Shown here: positions 16,354 through 23,301 of the stretch, piece by piece
Numbering within the stretch: position 1 is the first letter of the stretch
Layout of the letters: the number at the start of each line of letters is the position of its first letter
NCBI GenBank assembly: GCA_031257675.1
Contig: JAIROG010000022.1
Span: forward strand, 1-33,029
Origin: Treponema sp.
GTDB lineage: Bacteria; Spirochaetota; Spirochaetia; Treponematales; Breznakiellaceae
Direction: 5' to 3'
Length of the DNA: 33,029 nucleotides
The notes under the pieces: model-generated
What the model was told of the DNA's origin: nothing
What the model saw: the letters and a program-made list of their open reading frames with translations, nothing else
Databases searched by the model: none
Program-made: the position numbers and the translations under genes

Positions 16354-17340
16354 TGTCAAGGGTAAGACAAAGGACGGATGGATACGCGCCGGATTATAAT
16401 ATGCCTCAATGTCCATGTAACGCCGGCCGCCTGACCTCCGGCGCGGAATGTCCGCCGTCCAGGGTTTTCAACTTCCGTCTCAGCGTTTTGAAAAACGCTT
16501 CCGCACACGCGTTGTCCCGGCAGCCGCCCTTCCGTCTCACGCTCCGGCGAATCGAAGGGCGGAGACTCTGAAGCGTCTCCCGAAATGGTTTTGCGCGGTA
16601 TAGGAGTCCGCGTCCGAAGTGAGAAGTCAACCCCGCCCGCTTCGGCGCGCGATTCCTGACCGCCATTTACAGGGCTGGCGGCGCGGCAAGCCTCCATATC
16701 GGCGCCCGCCCAACGGGCTTCCGGTCAAACAAATCAAGAATGACGGTCAGGCGCACCCCGCCTCCGAAGGCGCACGGGCGCGTGACGTCCGGCGCCTGTT
16801 TTTGACCGCCCGCTTCGGCGCGGAACGTCTATACGAGGATGTTTTCACATGCCGGAGTCCCGCGCCGTGAGTTGACCGCGGGGATGAATTTCCGCCCGAC
16901 GCGGGCGTTTAAGCCGTTTTTCCGCATCAATTGAACCGCTTTCTTCAGGCTCGCCCGTTTCCCGCTGTTGCGGCGAAGCTCTTCCCTCGCCCGCAGGCCG
17001 CCCGGCGCTTATGGCGCTTGCGCCGTATCTCACGGATAAGACGCGTCAACCCGGCGTCTTCCCCCCGCGAAGGCGACCGCCGCTTTTTTTAAGGTTTCAT
17101 CCGCCATCCTCAACTCCCTGTTTTTTTTCCGCAACCGGAACAATTCCTCCTTCCGTAGCCGTCCACGTCCGGCAAACGCCCGCCGCCGCCTTCCTTTGAC
17201 CGCTGTATCCGCCGGCTTTGCATTCCTTTGGGTAAACACGCCGTTCCTTCATCTTCTCTCCCATCTTTTTTCCCTACTGTTGTAGCGCTCTCTTATTCTT
17301 GTGTCTGTCAGATGAGGCATGGTCCATTATATTCTTGACG
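16354..17340 (-). mobile_element. Degenerate IS3-family insertion sequence
   Basis: Minus-strand pieces of both IS3 genes are present in order. OrfA: LRKKNRELRMADETLKKA (about 17150-17090), the leucine-zipper end. OrfB: LIREIRRKRHKRR, then LMRKNGLNARVGRKF (about 17045-16870), LTVILDLFDRKPVG (about 16730), and finally RKGGCRDNACAEAFFKTLRR (about 16500-16440), which contains the last catalytic Glu. The stretch that should hold the first catalytic Asp (W-x-x-D-I-T-Y) is missing and several frameshifts and stops separate the parts, so it is inactive. Possible terminal repeats are GTCAAGGGTA...GGAC at 16355 and its imperfect complement GGTCC...TATTCTTGAC ending at 17339; about 985 bp remain of a usual 1.2 kb or more. 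Confidence 0.75.
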
Positions 17341-17461
17341 TATGAGGCGAAATAAAAAAAATAAAAACAGAGGCATGAATAATAAAAAGTTTTCCGTATT
17401 TAGCGCCGCATATTGCATTGCCACGCTCATCTTGTTCCTCCTTCCACCTTCTCTAACATTG

Positions 17462-17470
17462 TGGTATACT
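17462..17470 (+). promoter_or_regulatory. Extended -10 promoter of ppk
   Basis: TGGTATACT is an extended -10 (TG, one base, TATACT). No good -35 is seen at the proper spacing. Transcription would start near 17477, 30 bases before ATG 17507. Confidence 0.55.
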
Positions 17471-17506
17471 GTTTCCAACCACTCAAGTGGCAAGGAAGTT
17501 ATAGTT

Positions 17507-19786
17507 ATGCGCAAAAACTATTTTAACCGTGAGCTTTCATGGATCGCTTTCAATGAACGGGTGCTGAACGAAGGCTTGCGAATCGATATGCCGCCACTGG
17601 AACGGTTTCGGTTCCTGTCCATTGTTTCTTCCAATTTTGACGAATTTTTTATGGTGCGGATCGCTTCGCTTAAAGCGGCGTTGCAGGCTGAACGGCGGGC
17701 TGGCGACACACCGGAAACGAAAACAGATGTTTCAGGAATGAAGTATGAGACTATTCTGGCGATGTGCGGAAAGAAAACGCGCTCCATACTTAAACGCCTC
17801 TATGACTGCCTGTTGAACGAGATTTTCCCTACGCTTGCCGCAAACGGACTTGAACTCTTGCATCCCAACAATTATTCCATTGATGACACCGCCTTTCTCG
17901 AAACCATGTTCAAGCGGGAAATCGCGTCCACGCTTACGCCCCTGCGCCTCGAAGACCGCCCGCTTATAGGGAACAAGTGGCTCTACGCAGCCTTCCTGCT
18001 TGCGCCCGCAAACAAGGCGGGAAAAACAGCTGTATGCGCTCCGCTTGACGTTCTTGATGATGGCGTTTCGGCGGACAGCCTTTCCCCCCGCATATCTGTG
18101 ATCAAAATTCCTCCTTCTTTTGATCGCATTGTGTGGCTTCCTGCGGATAAAACCGCTTCGCTGGAGCGTGAAGCGGACAATGCGCCAGAAAAAAACGAAA
18201 AGAAACGGTTCGCCTTGCTGGAAGATATGATCCTGTGTTTCGCCCACCACCTCTACCCGGGCTTTCAGGTTAAAGGGCGTATGCTTTTCCAGATAAACCG
18301 TGACGCGGACTTCTCTGTTGATGAAAAGCGGGACGAAGGGTTCATCGAAGCCATGAACGAAGTCCTTGAAAACCGGGAGACATCACGTCCCGTGCGCATG
18401 GTGTACACGCCGGGCAATGAGACGGTAAAGAAAAGAATCGCGGGTTTCCTGGGGTTTGAGGAGCATGATCTCTATGAAATGCCGGGTCCCCTTCAAGCGA
18501 GCGATTTGCTTAAATTGGCAAAAGTGGCGGGGTTTGACGCATTAAAAGAGAAAAGCTGGAAAATCTACCGGCATCCCGCGTTCATCGCCGACCGTCAGAG
18601 CGCCGATGTTCAGATCGCGGATCACAAGAAGGAAGTCTCGCCGCGCGCCGGACGACCGGAGTCCGTTTGGGACATTATTAAAGCGGGCGACGTACTGCTC
18701 CATCTGCCATACCAGTCTTTCGATCCGGTGGTGGAATTTTTCCAAGCCGCGGCGCGCGATCCCCAAGCGCTGGCTATAAAAACCACCCTGTACCGCACAA
18801 GCGGCGACTCTCCCGTGCTTCGCGCTTTGGAACAAGCCGCGCTGAACGGCAAACAGGTTGTGGCTGTGGTTGAGCTAAAAGCCCGTTTTGACGAAGAGCG
18901 GAACATATCGTGGGCGCGGCGGCTTGAAAAAGCGGGCGTCATCGTGGTGTACGGGCTGGCGAACCTCAAAGTTCACGCGAAGGCAACCATTGTGATGAGA
19001 AAAGAAAACGGGCGAATTGAGCGCTATACCCACCTTTCAACCGGCAACTACAACGATAAAACCGCCAAATTGTACGAAGACCTGAGCCTTTTCACCGTAA
19101 ACGAAGAAATCGCCTTTGACACAGGCATTCTTTTCAACATGCTCACCGGCTACTCAATGATTCAGCGTATGCGCCGCCTCTCAATAGCGCCTATTGATAT
19201 GAAACACCGGATTCTTTCCCTTATTGAGCGCGAAACCAGCCGCTCAAGCGAAGAGTATCCGGGCAAGATCATCGCAAAGATGAACGCGCTCGCCGACACC
19301 GATATTATACAAGCGCTGTACCGCGCATCCCAGTCCGGTGTCGTCGTCAAACTAAACGTGCGAGGCGTGTGCTTGCTTGTTCCCGGAGTCAAGGGCGTAT
19401 CGGAAAACATCAGCGTGATCAGCGTCATCGATCACTATCTGGAACATTCCCGCATCTTCTATTTCGCCAATGGGGGCGCGGAAGAGATTTTTCTTTCAAG
19501 CGCGGACTGGATGCCCCGCAACCTTGAGCGCCGGGTGGAACTCATGTTTCCGATCTTGCGGGAGGATGTGAAAATGGAGGTCTTTTCGATTCTGGAAACA
19601 TATTTCAAGGACAACACCCATGCCAGAAGCCTCAACCAAGACGGCTCATGGACGCAGGCGCGCGCGGGGTCTGGGGAACCTTTCCGCGCCCAAGCCGAGC
19701 TGCTCGAAAAGGCGCGGCGAGCGGCGAGCAAACCGCTCGTCAGGCGGGAGACGTTCACTGTGAGGAGAAGCCCGCCTGAGGTGTGA
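17507..19786 (+). CDS. ppk: Polyphosphate kinase 1
   Basis: Transfers the terminal phosphate of ATP to long-chain polyphosphate and back; a cytosolic or membrane-associated enzyme linked to stress and phosphate storage. From ATG 17507 it has 759 residues. The N-terminal domain begins with the usual YFNRELSWIAFNERVLNE and NFDEFFMVRIASLKA. In the C-terminal phospholipase-D-like part His490 (NLKVHAKATIV) is the expected autophosphorylated residue and His509 (YTHLSTGNYNDKTAK) the second catalytic His, 19 residues apart as in Escherichia coli. The last 40 or so residues are an Ala/Arg-rich tail beyond the usual end. AAGGAA at 17492-17497 supports this start; the frame is open back to 17342 but that part lies upstream of the promoter. 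Confidence 0.93.
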   Translation: MRKNYFNRELSWIAFNERVLNEGLRIDMPPLERFRFLSIVSSNFDEFFMVRIASLKAALQAERRAGDTPETKTDVSGMKYETILAMCGKKTRSILKRLYDCLLNEIFPTLAANGLELLHPNNYSIDDTAFLETMFKREIASTLTPLRLEDRPLIGNKWLYAAFLLAPANKAGKTAVCAPLDVLDDGVSADSLSPRISVIKIPPSFDRIVWLPADKTASLEREADNAPEKNEKKRFALLEDMILCFAHHLYPGFQVKGRMLFQINRDADFSVDEKRDEGFIEAMNEVLENRETSRPVRMVYTPGNETVKKRIAGFLGFEEHDLYEMPGPLQASDLLKLAKVAGFDALKEKSWKIYRHPAFIADRQSADVQIADHKKEVSPRAGRPESVWDIIKAGDVLLHLPYQSFDPVVEFFQAAARDPQALAIKTTLYRTSGDSPVLRALEQAALNGKQVVAVVELKARFDEERNISWARRLEKAGVIVVYGLANLKVHAKATIVMRKENGRIERYTHLSTGNYNDKTAKLYEDLSLFTVNEEIAFDTGILFNMLTGYSMIQRMRRLSIAPIDMKHRILSLIERETSRSSEEYPGKIIAKMNALADTDIIQALYRASQSGVVVKLNVRGVCLLVPGVKGVSENISVISVIDHYLEHSRIFYFANGGAEEIFLSSADWMPRNLERRVELMFPILREDVKMEVFSILETYFKDNTHARSLNQDGSWTQARAGSGEPFRAQAELLEKARRAASKPLVRRETFTVRRSPPEV

Positions 19787-19861
19787 TTTTGCCGAATTGC
19801 GGAGTATCCAGAGACACAGCCGATGAAGGCAGGCGGACGCATGGCGTTTCGCTTTTTGACC

Positions 19862-19890
19862 TTGCAAAATGATTCTTTTTTTAGTATACT
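19862..19890 (+). promoter_or_regulatory. Promoter abutting the PEGA/SUMF1 start codon
   Basis: TTGCAA (19862-19867), 17 bases, TATACT (19885-19890). Only six bases lie between the -10 element and ATG 19897, so the message should start at or next to the A of the ATG and lack a ribosome binding site. Confidence 0.6.
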
Positions 19891-19896
19891 TGCCGC

Positions 19897-21372
19897 ATGT
19901 TTAGAAAATTTGGACTCACAGGGGGGAAAAAAACCGAATGGTTGCCTGAAGATCGGGCGCATTTAAAACCCCTGTTCGGCGTACGCCCAGGTGTATACCT
20001 CGCGGGTTTATACGGGCTTGTCATTCTTATAGCGCTTTTTTTTGTTCTTCTCTATCCCGGTCTGAAAAATCCGGGTGGACTTCTAGTTGTGGCGACTGAA
20101 CCGGAAGGCGCCGCGATATGGATTGACGGCGTGTATCAGGCGGCGGCGCCCGCAACGGTCTTTGTCCCGCAGGGAAAGCGCCTCATATCCCTAAGCCTCC
20201 CCTCATTCACCGGGTGGCAAGACGAGATTGATGTTACGGGAAGGACATTCGCTTCCTTTCTCTTCCCCAAAAAGACGCTGATAACGGTGACGCTCGAAAC
20301 GCCCAATCCGGTTGCTGTTCTTCAACAGGGAGCCGCCGAGTACGCCGCATGGTCTTTTGCCGGAGAGCCGACCGCGATCTACCAGATGCCGCCTTCTCTT
20401 TCCGAAGCCGCCTACCGCGCCGCGTTCGCCGCGCGGGAAAATGCCGCCGCGTTATCCGCAATGAACGAAACGCTGGAAGCGGCTTCCCGCTTTGCGTCCG
20501 CCGCCGCCGGCGCGCGCGATCTTATTCGCTCAAAATACCTGATTGACAACGCGGGACTCTCTCCTTCTCCGCTTACGTTGATTTCTTCCGCCCATGATAT
20601 GCTTTCCTTCCTTTCCCAAAACCCCGGATCCGCAGCGGCGCTCGCATCTCTTATCCCGCCGGAACTGGCGTCTGTCATTGCTGGATCCGCATGGTATAAA
20701 AAACGGACGGCGGGCGGAAACGCCGCGCGGAACCCGTCCGCAGACGACCCTGGGACGGCGGAAAACGTTGCGGTCAATGGGACGCTTTTTTACGCGATTC
20801 CAAAAGGAACGTTGTCCCAGGCCAATCGCGTCTTTGCCATAGAAGAGTTCAGCGTTGCGGCGACAGAGGTTTCGCGGATGTCGTGGGAAGCGTTCCTTGC
20901 CGCGAATCCTGAGTGGAAAAAAGAAAACGCCGCCGGTCTCGTATCGCAGGGCTTTGCCACAGAAGACTACCTTGAAGAAGACGGCATGTCCGGCGATGCG
21001 CTTGCAACAACGCCCGTAACCGGCGTGTCGTGGTATGCGGCAAAGGCGTACTGCGCGTGGCTCTCCGCTTTTTTGGAAGACGCGGATTGCGAAGTGCGCC
21101 TGCCCTATGAGCGGGAGTGGGAATATGCCGCAGTCAATGGTTTGCTTCGCGCAACGCAGCCAGCGGCTGTATGGTGTGAGGATTATTTCGCGCCGCTTAA
21201 CGCGATTTCGGCGAAGAGCGAAAGCATCGCGGCTGTCGGCTCGCCCGAGCGGTCTGTGCGCGGCGGCAAATACATGAAGCTGGAAAGCCGGGGATCTTTG
21301 CCGCCTGATTTTTGCGTTCCATTTGTGTCTTTCAGACCGGTCATCGCCAAAAAAGAGACGAACTATGAGTGA
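19897..21372 (+). CDS. Membrane-anchored PEGA and SUMF1/FGE-sulfatase-like protein
   Basis: 491 residues. A cytosolic start of about 30 residues is followed by one membrane helix (YLAGLYGLVILIALFFVLLY, about 34-53), so the bulk is probably periplasmic. A PEGA-like domain follows (VATEPEGAAIWIDGVYQAA, about 65-110), then an Ala-rich helical region, and from about 290 a formylglycine-generating-enzyme-like fold with TTPVTGVSWYAAKAYCAWLS and LPYEREWEYAA. Such proteins in spirochaetes are seldom characterised; binding of carbohydrate or peptidoglycan rather than enzyme activity is possible, since the C-terminal part of the fold is short. There is no ribosome binding site and the -10 element ends six bases before the ATG, pointing to a leaderless message. 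The last eight bases overlap smpB. Confidence 0.8.
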   Translation: MFRKFGLTGGKKTEWLPEDRAHLKPLFGVRPGVYLAGLYGLVILIALFFVLLYPGLKNPGGLLVVATEPEGAAIWIDGVYQAAAPATVFVPQGKRLISLSLPSFTGWQDEIDVTGRTFASFLFPKKTLITVTLETPNPVAVLQQGAAEYAAWSFAGEPTAIYQMPPSLSEAAYRAAFAARENAAALSAMNETLEAASRFASAAAGARDLIRSKYLIDNAGLSPSPLTLISSAHDMLSFLSQNPGSAAALASLIPPELASVIAGSAWYKKRTAGGNAARNPSADDPGTAENVAVNGTLFYAIPKGTLSQANRVFAIEEFSVAATEVSRMSWEAFLAANPEWKKENAAGLVSQGFATEDYLEEDGMSGDALATTPVTGVSWYAAKAYCAWLSAFLEDADCEVRLPYEREWEYAAVNGLLRATQPAAVWCEDYFAPLNAISAKSESIAAVGSPERSVRGGKYMKLESRGSLPPDFCVPFVSFRPVIAKKETNYE

Positions 21373-21832
21373 GGGCGGCGCGGGCGCAAAAACTATCGCC
21401 GTAAACCGCAAGGCTTTTTACAATTATGCGATTGATGAACGCTACGAGTGCGGCATAGAACTGCTCGGCACTGAGGTAAAGTCATTTCGGGAAGGCAAAA
21501 TTTCCTTTCCTGACGCATGGGCTGAGGTTGTTGATCAAGAAATATGGCTTCGCTCGCTTATTGTCGCTGAAAACCCTTTTTCCTCGATATTTAACCACGA
21601 TCCGGCGCGAAAAAAAAGACTGCTTCTCCATAAGGCGGAAATAAAGCGCATACGCCGCAAGGTTGAAGAAAAAGGCTTCACCCTTATTCCGCTTTCGTTT
21701 TATTTCAAGAAAGGCAGGGTTAAAGTCGAGTTAGGATTATGCAAAGGCAAAAAAACCTTTGACAAGCGGGCGGATATACGGGATCGTGATGTCAAGCGGG
21801 ATATTGCAAGGGAATTCCGCGCAAACAACTAG
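21365..21832 (+). CDS. smpB: SsrA-binding protein SmpB
   Basis: Binds tmRNA and delivers it to stalled ribosomes for trans-translation. 155 residues from ATG 21365, the usual size. Motifs: VNRKAFYNYAIDERYECGIE, LLGTEVKSFREGKISFPDAW, the loop NPFSSIFNHDPARKKRLLLH and the basic tail KGKKTFDKRADIRDRDVKRD, which becomes a helix in the mRNA channel. It overlaps the upstream gene by eight bases and must share its transcript. The partner tmRNA gene is not in this window. The open frame continues upstream to 21323 but the SmpB homology begins after 21365. Confidence 0.96.
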   Translation: MSEGGAGAKTIAVNRKAFYNYAIDERYECGIELLGTEVKSFREGKISFPDAWAEVVDQEIWLRSLIVAENPFSSIFNHDPARKKRLLLHKAEIKRIRRKVEEKGFTLIPLSFYFKKGRVKVELGLCKGKKTFDKRADIRDRDVKRDIAREFRANN

Positions 21833-21894
21833 CAAGCTGTTCAGACTAAACTCCATAGTATAAAATATCCCTACCCACAGGAGGGGTATGAGAG

Positions 21895-21975
21895 ATGAGA
21901 ATGAAGCGGATAATCCAGAATAATCTTTTTACTTTTTATGTTGCGCTATATGTGGAAATATTCACGGGGCAATAG
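21895..21975 (+). CDS. Orphan 26-codon ORF beside the IS5 remnant
   Basis: MRMKRIIQNNLFTFYVALYV and six more residues, starting at ATG 21895 (alternatives at 21888 in another frame and 21901) behind an excellent AGGAGGGG (21879-21886). The basic start and hydrophobic middle look like a truncated signal peptide. It ends 8 bases before the left end of the IS5-family element, so it may be the start of a gene cut by insertion. No continuation is recognised on the other side. Confidence 0.35.
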   Translation: MRMKRIIQNNLFTFYVALYVEIFTGQ

Positions 21976-21982
21976 ACAGCTA

Positions 21983-22498
21983 AGGCGTGTTCACACAACG
22001 TGAAGAGATGACAATAATCGCCACATACATACACACGGCGAACAGTATGTCACGTTTGTCATAACCAGCGCAAACCCGGCGGCATCCCTTTATCCGTCGA
22101 AAAAAACGCTCGACTTCATTCCGCCCCTTGTAGATTTCCCGGTCGTAATCCCACGGATGCGCCCGGCCGTCCTTTGGCGGCGCCACAGGATTGAATCTCA
22201 ACCCCTACGCTGTCAACCGCGTCCGGCCGTCTTCATACGCCCGATCCTTTAATAACGCCGCGCTTTCTTCCACCGGCCCAACTGTTTCCAGCAAAAGACG
22301 ACTCTCCGCCGCGTCACTCGAGTTCCCGGCCGGCAACCCCTCCCTCTGCAACGCGATAAGAACCCGTTCCAAGCCCCGTTCTTCGCCCAACGGTTAAAGC
22401 GCGTATCGACCGACATCGGCAGGATGCCGCCTGTTTAAATTGGTCCAACTCAGTTCCATATCCTCTGCATATCATATTTTATTAGCGTGAACACGCCC
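21983..22498 (-). mobile_element. Internally deleted IS5-family element with both terminal repeats
   Basis: The ends AGGCGTGTTCAC (21983-21994) and GTGAACACGCCC (22487-22498) are inverted repeats with 11 matching positions, flanked by TA on both sides, a likely target duplication. Inside, on the minus strand, are transposase pieces in different frames: MELS at the start, DTRFNRWAKNGAWN, then AALLKDRAYEDGRTR (about 22250-22200) and YDREIYKGRNEVERFFRRIK (about 22140-22080) with RRVCAGYDKRDILFAV to 21990. The order is that of IS5-group transposases but about 40 per cent of the usual 850 bp is gone and frameshifts remain, so it cannot move by itself. Confidence 0.75.
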
Positions 22499-22514
22499 TA
22501 GCAGGGTTGCGAGG

Positions 22515-22550
22515 AAATTCTGCGGATTCCAAGCGGATTCCGCAGAATTT
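22515..22550. repeat. 16-bp imperfect palindrome
   Basis: AAATTCTGCGGATTCC (22515-22530) and GGATTCCGCAGAATTT (22535-22550) pair with one mismatch around AAGC. It lies just outside the IS5 remnant and 32 bases beyond the end of the minus-strand FtsB-like gene. It lacks a T-run; it may be a terminator needing a factor or a REP-like element. Confidence 0.5.
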
Positions 22551-22581
22551 CGCCGGACTTCCGCTTGCAAAGCCGATTTTT

Positions 22582-23133
22582 TCAGAAAAATTGCGCCCGA
22601 TGTTGAGTGGAGGTTTCTTCACGGAGATGGCGGCAGAAAGCCAGAATGTCAGGCAAGATAAAGCAAATCAACAAAGAAATGGCGGACATGATGGAAATGA
22701 TTTTGAGTATATGATCGGGCAAGCCTTTCACCTTGAAAGCATATTCTGGCGCGCCCGGATCGATATAGGTTTTCTCCACACGTTCAATGCCGTTGAAATG
22801 AATCGCGTTTTCACCGGCGAGCCCGTAGCCCATGCTTCGCGCCTCTATCAAAATAGCGTCGGAATCAGCGGGTATCGGACTCTTTGGATCGTTTTCATAA
22901 CTGCCGAATAAAATATTCTTGACGTTCAGCCGCTTGTTGATTTCACGTATGCCGGCGAAATTCGCTTTTAACCTGTCCCGTTCTTGGGTAAGAGCGTCAT
23001 AGGCAATCAGCCCTTTTCCTCCTATGGCAAATGCAAGTACGGCATAAACGAGGCTGCCAAACCAAATGGCGGCGAGCCATTTCAAGAAAAAGAAATACTG
23101 AGCTTTCTTTGCTTGCTTTGAAATCTCCATCAT
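22582..23133 (-). CDS. FtsB/DivIC-like septum formation initiator protein
   Basis: 183 residues from ATG 23133 (a second ATG is next to it). A basic start is followed by membrane helix 1 (YFFFLKWLAAIWFGSLVYAV), a coiled-coil start (YDALTQERDRLKANFAGIRE) and INKRLNVKNILFGSYENDP, the pattern of FtsB/DivIC division proteins. A central periplasmic segment and a second helix (ILKIISIMSAISLLICFILP) follow, as in some spirochaete members; most FtsB proteins are shorter with one helix. The product should act with FtsL and FtsQ in septal wall synthesis. The frame is open to 23244, but the promoter (-10 at 23141-23146) places the transcript start at about the ATG, so this message also appears leaderless. 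Confidence 0.7.
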   Translation of the reverse strand: MMEISKQAKKAQYFFFLKWLAAIWFGSLVYAVLAFAIGGKGLIAYDALTQERDRLKANFAGIREINKRLNVKNILFGSYENDPKSPIPADSDAILIEARSMGYGLAGENAIHFNGIERVEKTYIDPGAPEYAFKVKGLPDHILKIISIMSAISLLICFILPDILAFCRHLREETSTQHRAQFF

Positions 23134-23140
23134 ATTATGT

Positions 23141-23169
23141 ATGATAATAGTATAGATAAATATTGTCAA
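23141..23169 (-). promoter_or_regulatory. Promoter abutting the FtsB-like start codon
   Basis: On the minus strand TTGACA (23169-23164), 17 bases, TATCAT (23146-23141). Seven bases separate it from ATG 23133, so the transcript should begin at or one base before the ATG. Confidence 0.65.
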
Positions 23170-23301
23170 TAAGGAATCGCGGATTGAATGCGTCGAAAGC
23201 GAATGAATTTCGAACAAATAAATTTCCTTGACGCCGCACGGCATAGCCGCTTGATTTTTTTGCCCATTTACACGATCATATTCATTAGAAAAGGAATAAA
23301 G

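Noticed and set aside
17342-17506. N-terminal extension of ppk with a hydrophobic stretch
   Set aside because: It lies upstream of the extended -10 promoter, has no ribosome binding site, and the PPK family starts at the YFNRELSW region.
23188-23301. Upstream extension of the aroF-pheA frame
   Set aside because: The DAHP synthase family start and the AAGGA site both point to ATG 23302.
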